A DNA stretch of 38,667 nucleotides from Verrucomicrobiota bacterium (lineage in GTDB: Bacteria > Verrucomicrobiota > Verrucomicrobiia > Chthoniobacterales > Chthoniobacteraceae). Of this stretch, positions 1-8,289 are shown piece after piece (the stretch's first letter is position 1; each line of letters begins with the position of its first letter). The position numbers and the translations under genes are program-made. Location of the stretch: contig QQND01000023.1 of NCBI GenBank assembly GCA_003402745.1, positions 1 through 38,667 on the forward strand, read 5' to 3'. The notes under the pieces were generated by a model, which ran no database searches, was not told the origin of the DNA, and worked only from the letters and a program-made list of their open reading frames with translations.

Positions 1-1454
1 AATCCATTTTGCCTGAATCCATTTTGCCTGAATCCGTGACCACGTCGACTCCCGAGCCCGAACCCGAATCAGCCGCACATTCCCAGGGTTCCCTGCCCCC
101 GGAACACCCAGGCAACGTGCAAAGTGACACTCAAAGTGGCGCTCAAAGCAGCACTCAGGCTCCGGCGGAGCGGCCAGCCCCCCTCGCCGCGCCAGCAGCG
201 TTGGACATCGAAGAACTCCACGAGCTGACACTCCAAGAACTGGCGGAACGGGCGACGCAATACGGCGTGCGTTTTCACCCAGACAAATCGAGGCACCACT
301 TGGTTTTTGACATCTGTCGCACCTTGGCAGAAAGGGGCACCCAAATCACCGCCTCAGCCGTGGTGGATGTGAACGCCCAAGGGGCCGCCTTCCTCCGCTG
401 GCAACGCTACAACTTCCGCCCCCTCCCCCAGGACGTCCAGATCCCCCACTTCATCGAGCGCCAGCTCCACCTCAAGCCGGGGCTGCTCGTGAGCGCTCGC
501 CTGCGAGCGCCCCACGACCGCGAACGGTTTCTTGCGGCGGAGGAAATCCTCACCATCGAGGGAATCCCAACCGCTCAGTGGGCCGAACCCAAGGATTTCG
601 AACGCCTCACAGCCATGCACCCCACCTCGCGTATCGTCTTGGAGCGCACTGGGGACCGCTCGATCAGCCCGCGGGCCGTGGATCTCATCGCCCCGCTCGG
701 CCGGGGCCAGCGGGGTCTTCTCGTGGCGCCACCGCGCACTGGTAAAACCATCCTGCTCAAGGAAATCGCCCACGCCATCCGCTCCAACTCCCCGGATACC
801 GTGCTCTTGCTCCTGCTTGTGGATGAAAGACCTGAGGAAGTCACCGACTTCAGGCGCGCCCTGGACTGCGAAATCTATTCCTCGACCTTCGATGAAAACG
901 CCCTGCGCCACACTCAGGTCGCGGAAATGGTGCTGGAGCGGGCCAAACGGCTCGTGGAACTCAAAAAAGACGTCGTGATTCTGCTCGACTCGATCACCCG
1001 CCTCTCTCGCGGGTACAACAATATGCAGGGCAACAAAGGCCGCATCATGTCGGGCGGCGTCGATGCCAAGGCCCTCGTCAAACCCAAAAAGTTTTTTGGC
1101 GCCGCCCGGAATACCGAGGAGGGCGGCAGCTTGACCATTCTAGCAACGGCTCTTGTGGAAACACATAGCAAGATGGACGACCTTATTTTCGAAGAGTTCA
1201 AAGGCACTGGCAACATGGAACTGAGACTGGACCGGGCGCTTTCAGAAAAGCGGATCTTCCCCGCAATCAACATCCCTCAGTCCGGCACCCGGCGGGACGA
1301 ACTTCTCTACCATCCCAAGGAGTTTGACAAAATCAGCGTTCTGCGTCGCCAACTGGCCGCCCTGCCGCCCATCGAAGCCACAGAACTTCTCAACCAGGCC
1401 TTGCGCAATCACACTTCAAACGCAGAGTTGCTTCTGCGCGGATTACGGGCATGA
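1..1454 (+). CDS. rho: Transcription termination factor Rho (5' end cut by window edge)
   Basis: Hexameric RNA-dependent ATPase/helicase that ends transcription at unstructured C-rich RNA. Numbering from the TTG at position 9 gives 481 residues: a disordered Pro/Ser/Glu-rich head (about 1-62), a Rho-N helical domain (about 66-110), a cold-shock-like RNA-binding domain (about 113-185) and the RecA-type motor. The motor shows the P-loop APPRTGKT at 240-247, VDERPEEV at 271-278, Walker B VVILLD at 322-327 and the Q-loop [20 protein letters not shown] from 349. The frame stays open to base 1, and the five-codon unit Glu-Ser-Ile-Leu-Pro repeats across the edge, so the true start may lie upstream and the TTG is only the first visible candidate. 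The P-loop reads PPRTGKT where E. coli has PPKAGKT; the essential Lys and Thr are kept. The stop overlaps the next gene by four bases. Identity is certain; only the start is open. Confidence 0.96.
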   Translation, partial: SILPESILPESVTTSTPEPEPESAAHSQGSLPPEHPGNVQSDTQSGAQSSTQAPAERPAPLAAPAALDIEELHELTLQELAERATQYGVRFHPDKSRHHLVFDICRTLAERGTQITASAVVDVNAQGAAFLRWQRYNFRPLPQDVQIPHFIERQLHLKPGLLVSARLRAPHDRERFLAAEEILTIEGIPTAQWAEPKDFERLTAMHPTSRIVLERTGDRSISPRAVDLIAPLGRGQRGLLVAPPRTGKTILLKEIAHAIRSNSPDTVLLLLLVDERPEEVTDFRRALDCEIYSSTFDENALRHTQVAEMVLERAKRLVELKKDVVILLDSITRLSRGYNNMQGNKGRIMSGGVDAKALVKPKKFFGAARNTEEGGSLTILATALVETHSKMDDLIFEEFKGTGNMELRLDRALSEKRIFPAINIPQSGTRRDELLYHPKEFDKISVLRRQLAALPPIEATELLNQALRNHTSNAELLLRGLRA

Positions 1455-2854
1455 GCGACTCCGACCCTCTTCGGCCCCACCCCTCCCTGCGCGGCGAGTT
1501 CGAAGCGACGGACCCCAAGCCCAAAAAATGGTTCCAAAGTCTTGTGGAGCGCCTTTTTGGGGCCAAAACCAAGGAAGAAACCAACGCAGACGCAAAACCG
1601 CACTCAAACCACCCCAGAAAAACGCTTTCTACACCCTCCGGTATTGAGGCGGAACCGGACTCACGGCAGGACAGAACCAGAAAATCGAAGCCGCGTCCCC
1701 CTAGGGAATATTCGTCCGCTAACCGGGCCGGGCGCCGCAATCCAGAAGCACCTCCATCCGGGACTTCTCCCGGCCGCCCCGTGGCCGATGCGCCCCCTTT
1801 CCGAATGATTTCATCCGCTGCTGAACTTCTAGAGGCGGTGCAATGGTTCGCCCCGCATCCTAGGATCGCCCTGGATACTGAAGCAGACAGCCTTCATTGT
1901 TACTTTGACAAGATGTGCCTGGTTCAAATCACCGTACCCGGCACGAACCTGCTTATTGACCCTCTGGCCGGATTTTCACTGGATCCTCTGTTTGAAGCGC
2001 TCGAAGGGAAAACAGTGGTCATCCACAGCGCGGACTATGACTTGCGGCTGCTTAGGCGCTGCGGCTTCAACGGTCCCACGGTTCTTTTTGACACCATGTT
2101 GGCTGCCCGCCTGTGCGGAGCCACAGAGTTCGGCTTGGCTGCCCTGTTGCATCAGTATTTCGGAGTAACGCTGGCAAAAGCCTCCCAGAAAGCAAACTGG
2201 GCGAGGCGGCCGTTGCCTCCGGAAATGCTGTCGTATGCGGTAAACGACACCCTGAATCTGCTTACCCTCGCTGAAATCCAGGAAGCCCGCCTGCGGGAAC
2301 TCGGGCGCTGGACCTGGTTTGAGCAAATGTGCGAAAAAGCGATCCGCTCCGCCGCGTTTACGCGCGAGCGCGACCCTGACACCCTTTGGAGAATCAGCGG
2401 ATATGCCGATTTGAGCGCGCGGGGGACGGCTGTTTTACGCGCCCTCTGGCATTGGCGCGACCAGGAAGCTCAATCGGTAGACAAACCTGCCTTTCACATT
2501 CTCAACAACGACCTCCTCCTGGACTTCTCAGAGGCGTTCGACAAGGGCGTCCCACCCGAACCAAGACATCTGCGCGGGTCTCGTTTGGTGCGAATGCATG
2601 AGGCCGTGGCCTCCGCTCTTTCGCTCTCCGAGGAAGAGTACCCGAAGGCCATTCGCAAACCGCGCTTGCGGACCACTCAGGAACAAGAGACTCGCTTCAG
2701 AGAACTACGCAAAACACGGGACTCCATCGCTCAGGAATTGAGCCTGGATCCAACTCTCATCGCTCCAAAGGCGACTCTGGAACAACTTTCCCGGAACGAA
2801 GAGCAAGCGTTTGAGTCGCTGCTGCCTTGGCAGCGTGAGTGCTTGGGGCTGTAG
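1451..2854 (+). CDS. rnd: Ribonuclease D (DEDDy 3'-5' exonuclease with HRDC domain)
   Basis: Removes 3' trailer nucleotides from tRNA precursors and other small RNAs. The 467-residue product has a basic, low-complexity N-terminal extension of about 115 residues, then a DEDDy exonuclease core: motif I DTEAD at 142-146, motif II HSADYDL at 192-198 and motif III YAVND with Tyr262 and Asp266. All metal-binding acids and the catalytic Tyr are present, so it should be active. An HRDC-type helical region for RNA binding follows at about 330-410. The family is usually about 370-400 residues, so the extra length is the N-terminal tail. The ATG overlaps the rho stop as ATGA, implying translational coupling with rho. 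The same fold occurs in other DEDD exonucleases, but DEDDy plus HRDC is specific to RNase D. Confidence 0.93.
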   Translation: MSDSDPLRPHPSLRGEFEATDPKPKKWFQSLVERLFGAKTKEETNADAKPHSNHPRKTLSTPSGIEAEPDSRQDRTRKSKPRPPREYSSANRAGRRNPEAPPSGTSPGRPVADAPPFRMISSAAELLEAVQWFAPHPRIALDTEADSLHCYFDKMCLVQITVPGTNLLIDPLAGFSLDPLFEALEGKTVVIHSADYDLRLLRRCGFNGPTVLFDTMLAARLCGATEFGLAALLHQYFGVTLAKASQKANWARRPLPPEMLSYAVNDTLNLLTLAEIQEARLRELGRWTWFEQMCEKAIRSAAFTRERDPDTLWRISGYADLSARGTAVLRALWHWRDQEAQSVDKPAFHILNNDLLLDFSEAFDKGVPPEPRHLRGSRLVRMHEAVASALSLSEEEYPKAIRKPRLRTTQEQETRFRELRKTRDSIAQELSLDPTLIAPKATLEQLSRNEEQAFESLLPWQRECLGL

Positions 2855-2897
2855 AAGAAGGTTCCCGCCAGAGCTCAGGGCGGGTGCTGGGGGTGGG

Positions 2898-2957
2898 GTG
2901 AGAGCACAGCCCCATGCGTGAGAGCACAGCCCCTTGCGTGAGAGCACAGCCTCTTTC
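2898..2957. repeat. Three tandem 20-bp intergenic repeats
   Basis: Three head-to-tail 20-base units begin at 2898, 2918 and 2938. All share GTGAGAGCACAGCC; copies 1 and 2 differ at one base (ending CCATGC and CCTTGC) and copy 3 drifts at its end (TCTTTC). They lie outside any credible reading frame. Function unknown; an evolving minisatellite or a set of binding sites are both possible. Confidence 0.85.
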
Positions 2958-3109
2958 AATGCACTTCGCCTGTATAGCCAGCTTTCAAAACCGCCTCCCG
3001 AAGACAGGCCCGTCCCATCTCCTCGTTCCCTCTTGACTCTCCCGATTCAGGCGACTAACCTCCCCGACCGGCTAGAGAGTGAAGGCAGGCCCAGAAGGCC
3101 CGTTGTGTG

Positions 3110-3138
3110 AAAGTGGGTTCAGTGGACCCACTTTTTTT
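3110..3138 (+). terminator. Intrinsic terminator/attenuator-like hairpin in the nusA leader
   Basis: A 9-bp perfect stem AAAGTGGGT (3110-3118) / ACCCACTTT (3126-3134) with a 7-base loop is followed by a run of Ts (3132-3138). This is the form of a Rho-independent terminator on the plus strand. It ends only 22 bases before the nusA ATG, so it is either the end of the upstream unit or, more interestingly, an attenuator of the nusA-infB operon. In many bacteria a similar GTGGG...CCCACTTTTT hairpin lies in the leader of rimP-nusA-infB; here rimP is missing. On the minus strand the tail is weak. Confidence 0.75.
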
Positions 3139-3160
3139 CGTCTCTGGCACCTCCATAAGT

Positions 3161-4414
3161 ATGAACAGCGAAATCCTGGCAGGTCTGGACTTTTTTGAGA
3201 GAGACAAGGGCATCAAGCGCGAAGTGCTTCTTGAAGCGATGAACAACGCCCTTTTGACGGCCGCTCGCAAGGCAGTGGGGCCCGCCCGAGACTTGCGGGT
3301 CGAGTTCGACTCCAAAGCATCCACCTTCAAGACAATTGCCAAACTCATCGTTGTCGAGCGAGTCACCAACAAACACGACGAAATCAGTCTGACTGAGGCG
3401 CTCAAAGTCAAAGCCGACGCCCATGTCGGAGACGAAATTGACGTGCAGGTGACTCCCAAGGACTTTGGTCGCATCGCGGCCCAAACCGCGCGTCAGGCGA
3501 TGATGCAGCGCATCCGCCAGGCGGAAAAGGAGATGATTTACGATGAATTCAAGGACCGCGCCGGAGAGATTATCAACGGCACTGTGCGGCGCTTTGAACG
3601 ATCGGATGTGATCGTCGACCTCGGGAAGTTTGAGGGCGTCATGCCCAACCGCGAACGCGTGGCCACCGAAGAATACGCGGTCGGCGACCGTGTGCGCGCC
3701 TACGTGGTAGCGGTGGAAAACGGAATGCGTGGTCCAGAAATCATTCTCTCCAGGAGCCACCCAAATTTTGTGCGGCGGCTGTTTGAAACTGAGGTGGCTG
3801 AAATCGCTGACGGCACCGTAGTGATCAAGGGTATTGCACGCGAAGCTGGCCATAGGACCAAGATCGCCGTGTGGAGTCCGAACGAAAAAGTGGACCCAGT
3901 GGGTGCTTGCGTAGGGATGCGGGGCGCGCGTGTGAAGAACATCGTGCGCGAGTTAAACAACGAAAAGGTGGACATCATCCGCTGGAGTAGTGACATCAAA
4001 GAACTTGTTATCGAGGCGCTTAAGCCCGCAAAAATCAAGTCCCTCTCCCTCGACGAGACAAAAAAGAACGTCAACATCAAAGTGGAGGATGACCAACTCT
4101 CTTTGGCCATCGGCAAACGCGGCCAGAACGCGCGCCTCACTTCCCGGCTCACCGGTTGGGACATTTCCATCACCAAGGACGAATCCGTTCGGGAGGCTTT
4201 CGAACAAAACGTAGAAAAAGGAATCGCCGGCCTGATGAAGGCGCTTTCCGTCTCTGAAGACGTCGCCCGCAAACTCACAGAAGCCGGCATGGTCAGTGCC
4301 GATGCCCTTGGCGATCCCCAGGACATTTCCGATGTGGTGGGTTGTGACCTGACGACTGCAGAGCAGATTTACGCATCCGCTCAAACCGCGATCTCCGGAG
4401 GCGTGCAAGCCTAG
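3161..4414 (+). CDS. nusA: Transcription termination/antitermination factor NusA
   Basis: Binds RNA polymerase and nascent RNA to control pausing, intrinsic termination and antitermination. From the ATG at 3161 the product is 417 residues: RNA-polymerase-binding N-terminal domain (about 1-125), S1 domain (about 134-190), KH1 with GACVGMRGARVKNI from 248, and KH2 with LAIGKRGQNARL from 315. The last 50 or so residues form a single helix-hairpin-helix-like unit (GLMKALSVSEDVARKLTEAG and beyond), shorter than the two acidic repeats of E. coli NusA (495 residues). A GTG at 3107 would add 18 residues but would place the terminator hairpin inside the gene; homologues start at a sequence like MNSEILAGLDF, so the ATG is chosen. 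infB follows after 66 bases, the standard order. Confidence 0.95.
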   Translation: MNSEILAGLDFFERDKGIKREVLLEAMNNALLTAARKAVGPARDLRVEFDSKASTFKTIAKLIVVERVTNKHDEISLTEALKVKADAHVGDEIDVQVTPKDFGRIAAQTARQAMMQRIRQAEKEMIYDEFKDRAGEIINGTVRRFERSDVIVDLGKFEGVMPNRERVATEEYAVGDRVRAYVVAVENGMRGPEIILSRSHPNFVRRLFETEVAEIADGTVVIKGIAREAGHRTKIAVWSPNEKVDPVGACVGMRGARVKNIVRELNNEKVDIIRWSSDIKELVIEALKPAKIKSLSLDETKKNVNIKVEDDQLSLAIGKRGQNARLTSRLTGWDISITKDESVREAFEQNVEKGIAGLMKALSVSEDVARKLTEAGMVSADALGDPQDISDVVGCDLTTAEQIYASAQTAISGGVQA

Positions 4415-4480
4415 TTCTCCGTTTTTTTCACCTCCTTTCTGATCACCCGCCCCCCTCTCTCTTCCTCGTACATCCTCTGA

Positions 4481-6673
4481 ATGGCAACTCGATCCCCACG
4501 CTCCTCCAACTCGAAACCGGCAGTTGCATCCTCCGCTGCAAAAAAGACCCCTACGCGGTCCACTCCCTCTGCTGCCTCCGGGTCAAAGAGTAAAGCACCC
4601 GAGGCGCCTGTGGTCGCGCCGCCCCCGGCTCCAAAGCCGGAGACGGTCTCGCTCATCGACGACAAGCCCAAGCCCGAAAGAAAGCGTACAACAAGCTCGC
4701 TGCGGCCCTTCAAAGCGCTGCCCTCTATCTCAAAGCTCCGCGAGCCCGAGGCGCCCGAAATTACGCCCGAACAACTTGCCGCAGAAGCCGCCGAGGTTGC
4801 AGCCGAGACTGCGGCCGTCGAAGAAGCAGCCATAGCCGCAGCCGCAGCTGCAGCTGCCGCTGAGGCGCCAGCACCAGTCGCGCCGGTGGATGACAAGGTC
4901 GTCCATTTGAAGCCTCCGATCGGCGTGCGCGACTTGGCGACTGCCCTCAAGCTCAAACCCTTCGAGGTCATCCGCGATCTGATGGGGATGAACATTTTTG
5001 TCAATCTCAACCAGACCGTCGACGTTGAAATCGCCAGCGCTGTCTGCAAAAGGCACGGATACACCTTTGAGCGCGAAAAGCGTGAAAAGGGAGCAGGCGT
5101 CCACAAGCAGGTAGAAAAGGTCGTCGAGCCCCCTAAAGTGACCGAAAAGGTCAAGGCTGCCGAACTCAAGCTTCGGCCGCCGATTGTGGCGTTCCTCGGG
5201 CATGTTGATCACGGCAAGACCACGCTCATGGACTCGATCCGCAAAGCGCGAGTCGCCGCAGGCGAAGCGGGTGGCATTACACAGCACATCGGAGCTTATT
5301 CCGTTGCGTACAAAGACCACAACATCACTTTCCTGGACACCCCCGGCCATGCCGCTTTTACGGCGATGCGCGCCCGCGGGGCCAATGTCACCGATATCGT
5401 TGTCCTCGTGGTGGCTGCCGACGACGGCATCATGCCCCAGACGGTGGAAGCCCTGGCACACGCCCGCGCGGCGAAGGTCCAGATCATCGTTGCCATTACC
5501 AAAACCGACACCAACGGGGCCAACATCGACCGCGTCAAAGGCCAACTCCAGGAAAAGGGACTCTCCCCGGAAGACTGGGGCGGAGAAACCATCTGCGTGC
5601 CGGTTGCCGCACTCAAGGGGATAGGCGTGGACGCTTTGCTTGAAAACATCCTTCTCGTTTCTGAAGTGGCGGAACTGAAGGCCACTGAAGGAGGCGTAGC
5701 TCGGGCGACGGTGATTGAGGCCCAGCTTGAACAGGGCCGCGGCCCGACCGCGACGCTCATCGTACGCACGGGCACGCTCAAAGTCGGAGATGCTTTCATC
5801 TGTGGAAACTTCAGCGGGAAAATCAAGGGCCTGCTCAACGACTCTAACAAGCCCATCAAATCAGCCTCTGCTTCCACCCCGGTAAAGGTGGTCGGATTTT
5901 CGGGCCTTCCCAACGCCGGCGACGAGCTCGTGGTGATGGAAAACGAAAAGGCGGCCTCGATTCTGTCGGAAGAACGTGTCAACGCGCTGCGCCTCAACAA
6001 ACTTGCGGCTCCGAGCCGGCCCACTCTGGAAAACCTCTTCCAGTCCATCGCCGACGAACAGCGCAAGTCTATGCGTGTGATCGTAAAGGCGGATGTCCAA
6101 GGCTCCAGTGAAGCACTGGTCAATTCGCTCAAGCAGATCCAAAGCAAGAAGATCGACTTGGAAATCCTCCACAGCGCCGTCGGGCCGATCACTGAAAACG
6201 ACGTGCTTCTGGCGGCCGCTTCCAACGCGATCGTCATTGGCTTCAACGTAAAAGTCGAAAACAACGCCGCCAACGCCGCCAAGCGAGAAGGAGTGCAGGT
6301 CAAACTTTTCTCCATCATCTACGAACTGCTTGATCAGGTGAAGGAGGCGATGGCCGGCATGCTGGATCCCGAATCCCGCGAAAACGTGGTGGGGCATGCC
6401 GAAGTGCGCCGCGTGTTCGATCTCACCAAAGGCTGCGTTGCGGGCAGTTACGTCACGGACGGACGGATCCTCCGTTCCGGCCGCGCCCGCGTTCTACGCG
6501 GCCGTCAGGCCATTTACGACGGGGGCCTGTCCACTCTGCGCCGTTTTCAGGACGACGTTAAGGAAGTCCGCAACGGGATGGAATGCGGCATCAAGCTTGG
6601 GAACTTTGACGAGTACGAAGAAGGCGACATCATCGAGTGCTACATCTTGGAGAAAGTCGCACAACAACTCTGA
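4481..6673 (+). CDS. infB: Translation initiation factor IF-2 with unusual G4 and G5 motifs
   Basis: GTPase that delivers initiator tRNA to the 30S subunit and promotes 50S joining. The 730 residues comprise a disordered Ala/Pro/Lys-rich head (1-135), an IF2-N domain (about 140-200), the G domain and domains II-IV. G1 is GHVDHGKTT (240-248), G2 GGITQHIG (264-271) and G3 DTPGH (286-290), all canonical. G4 reads TKTD (340-343) instead of NKxD, and the G5 position reads Ala-Ala-Leu (376-378) instead of Ser-Ala-Lys; both contact the guanine base. The specificity Asp343 is kept. The C-terminal half is standard (ADVQGSSEAL, GHAEVRRVF). The 66-base gap before it is almost purely pyrimidine and has no Shine-Dalgarno. 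It sits between nusA and rbfA. Identity certain; effect of the motif changes unknown. Confidence 0.96.
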   Translation: MATRSPRSSNSKPAVASSAAKKTPTRSTPSAASGSKSKAPEAPVVAPPPAPKPETVSLIDDKPKPERKRTTSSLRPFKALPSISKLREPEAPEITPEQLAAEAAEVAAETAAVEEAAIAAAAAAAAAEAPAPVAPVDDKVVHLKPPIGVRDLATALKLKPFEVIRDLMGMNIFVNLNQTVDVEIASAVCKRHGYTFEREKREKGAGVHKQVEKVVEPPKVTEKVKAAELKLRPPIVAFLGHVDHGKTTLMDSIRKARVAAGEAGGITQHIGAYSVAYKDHNITFLDTPGHAAFTAMRARGANVTDIVVLVVAADDGIMPQTVEALAHARAAKVQIIVAITKTDTNGANIDRVKGQLQEKGLSPEDWGGETICVPVAALKGIGVDALLENILLVSEVAELKATEGGVARATVIEAQLEQGRGPTATLIVRTGTLKVGDAFICGNFSGKIKGLLNDSNKPIKSASASTPVKVVGFSGLPNAGDELVVMENEKAASILSEERVNALRLNKLAAPSRPTLENLFQSIADEQRKSMRVIVKADVQGSSEALVNSLKQIQSKKIDLEILHSAVGPITENDVLLAAASNAIVIGFNVKVENNAANAAKREGVQVKLFSIIYELLDQVKEAMAGMLDPESRENVVGHAEVRRVFDLTKGCVAGSYVTDGRILRSGRARVLRGRQAIYDGGLSTLRRFQDDVKEVRNGMECGIKLGNFDEYEEGDIIECYILEKVAQQL

Positions 6674-6727
6674 GTAACCTTTCCGGTTGGCTAGGGGGAT
6701 TTTTTTCCCTTCGCTCCGGTTTTTTGC

Positions 6728-7129
6728 ATGGCAAAACATCGACTCGAACGCATCAACGAATTGCTCAAGCGTGAAATGGGAGACCTGCTCCGGCGTGAGA
6801 TTCACTTTGATGCGCAGCTAGTAACCGTCCAACACGTGGACGTGACCCCCGACCTCAAGAACGCACATGTTTTCATGTCCGTCATTGGCACTGAAAAGCA
6901 GCGCAAAGGGGTCATGTCTCTGCTACGCACGCGCTGTCCCCATTTGCAGTTTCTACTCTCGCGCCGTGTTATCATGAAATACACGCCGCATCTGCATTTC
7001 AAACTCGACGAAGGCATTGAACGCGGCACGCGGATCATCAACCTCATGGATGAGCTCCACCTCCTTCCCAAAAACGAAGAGCCCGGGGTCGAGGGTTCCG
7101 ATCTGCCCACGGCCCCGCCCCTGCCCTAG
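6728..7129 (+). CDS. rbfA: Ribosome-binding factor A (30S maturation)
   Basis: Small KH-fold protein needed for late 16S rRNA processing and 30S assembly. The 133-residue product starts MAKHRLERINELLKREMGDL, typical of the family (helix with RxxRxxxLxxxE pattern), followed by DVTPDLKNAHVFMSV, matching the conserved VxxSxDLxxAxVYVS core strand, and HLHFKLDEGIERGTRI, matching the PxLxFxxDxSxExGxRI signature. The Pro/Glu-rich tail (about 113-133) is unstructured. It lies 54 bases after infB and 106 before nrnA, the usual position. The leader is T/C-rich with no Shine-Dalgarno. Confidence 0.93.
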   Translation: MAKHRLERINELLKREMGDLLRREIHFDAQLVTVQHVDVTPDLKNAHVFMSVIGTEKQRKGVMSLLRTRCPHLQFLLSRRVIMKYTPHLHFKLDEGIERGTRIINLMDELHLLPKNEEPGVEGSDLPTAPPLP

Positions 7130-7235
7130 TCCGAGTCGCCCGCTTTTAGGACCGGCGGCAGCCCCGTCGGCGGCGCCTGATGCGCCCGGTTCGGGGTTCC
7201 CTTCGCTCCCCAGCGCTCCAATCTGCGGTTGTTTC

Positions 7236-8225
7236 ATGAATTCCAACGCCACCCTTGCCTCCATTGCCGCCGCCCTCCACGACAAGCAACGGTTCCTCGT
7301 CCTGAGCCACTTTCGTCCCGATGGCGACGCCATTGGTTGTGCGCTCGCCATGGGGCTTTGCCTCAAAGAACTGGGCAAAGAAGTCCAGGTTTGGAACGAG
7401 GACGGCCTGCCTCAGCGCTTCGCCTTCCTCCAGGAAGCCGCACTTATCACTAAACCGCCGCAGAACCCCGAGGCCTTCGACGTCGTCCTCATTCTGGATA
7501 CCGCTGTGCGCAACCGCGCGGGCGCGCAGTGCCTCCAGAACATCTCCCCCGGCGCGCTCTGGATCAATATCGACCACCACGTCTCCAACGACCGCCTAGG
7601 CGACCTGCTTTATATCGACACTTCGGCACCTGCCGCAGGACAGATCCTTTTTGAACTCTTCCACCAGTGCGGCCTGCCTCTCACCGCTCCCATGGCGAAC
7701 GCCTTGTACGCCGCAATTTCCACCGACACCGGTTCCTTTCAGTATCCCAACACCACGGCTCGTACCTACGAAATCGCCGCCGAGTTGGTCCGCCTGGGAG
7801 TAAACATCGGGGCAATCAACCAGGCCCTCTACGAAACAAGCCCCCGGCGCCGCTTGGAACTGCTGCGCGCCCTCCTGAATGTGCTCCGTTTTAGTTCGCA
7901 GGAGCGCGTCGCCAGCTTCGCGCTCAGCACTCAGATCGCCCGGGAACTCGGCACCATCCCCGACGATACTGAAGGCCTCATTGATACCATTCGAAGCATC
8001 GAAGGCGTAGTGGTGGCTGCTTTTTTCGAAGAACTCGAAGACGGCCTCGTTCGCCTTAGTCTGCGTTCCAAAGACGCCCGGATCGATGTCTGCGCCATCT
8101 GCGCCGAATTCGGCGGCGGCGGCCACAAGCTTGCGTCCGGGGCGCGCGTCGGCGGCTCTCTTGCGGACGTGCAAGACCGCGTGCTTGCCGCCATTGACCG
8201 TCACATGAGCGCCCTTGCTGTATGA
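7236..8225 (+). CDS. nrnA: Bifunctional oligoribonuclease/PAP phosphatase NrnA (DHH/DHHA1 family)
   Basis: Degrades 2-5 nt RNA fragments and in many species dephosphorylates 3'-phosphoadenosine 5'-phosphate. The 329-residue product has the DHH core: PDGD (28-31), a metal Asp in LDTA (about 88), IDHH (112-115) and STDTGSF with Asp164, then a DHHA1 substrate-binding domain with GGGGHKLASG (293-302). All Mn2+ ligands are visible. The frame is open upstream to 7017, inside rbfA, but that extension is Pro/Ala-rich and frame-shadowed; the ATG at 7236 matches the family start (NSNATLASIAAALHDKQRFLVLSH). It sits between rbfA and truB, which is where nrnA is found in many bacteria. Confidence 0.92.
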   Translation: MNSNATLASIAAALHDKQRFLVLSHFRPDGDAIGCALAMGLCLKELGKEVQVWNEDGLPQRFAFLQEAALITKPPQNPEAFDVVLILDTAVRNRAGAQCLQNISPGALWINIDHHVSNDRLGDLLYIDTSAPAAGQILFELFHQCGLPLTAPMANALYAAISTDTGSFQYPNTTARTYEIAAELVRLGVNIGAINQALYETSPRRRLELLRALLNVLRFSSQERVASFALSTQIARELGTIPDDTEGLIDTIRSIEGVVVAAFFEELEDGLVRLSLRSKDARIDVCAICAEFGGGGHKLASGARVGGSLADVQDRVLAAIDRHMSALAV

Positions 8226-8289
8226 TTTCCTCTAAAAACCGAGCCCCCCAGCCTCCTGTTTTTTGAATTTTACTCCTTTCCATCCTTTC

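Larger units (their letters stand above)
2855..3160 (+). other. Intergenic region between rnd and nusA
   Basis: These 306 bases hold no convincing gene and no tRNA cloverleaf that I can fold by eye. They contain three tandem copies of a 20-base unit (2898-2957) and, at the 3' end, a hairpin with a T-tract (3110-3138) just before nusA. rimP, the usual gene here, is absent. Confidence 0.7.

Noticed and set aside
2898-2957. CRISPR array
   Set aside because: The three units are directly adjacent with no spacers and only 20 bases long, and no cas genes are present.
6674-6727. Terminator between infB and rbfA (GGGGGATTTTTTTCCC)
   Set aside because: The stem is short with G-T pairs and the T-run is inside the loop, not after the stem.
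7017-7235. Longer N-terminus for NrnA
   Set aside because: It overlaps rbfA and reads as Pro/Ala/Ser filler; family members begin at the ATG at 7236.
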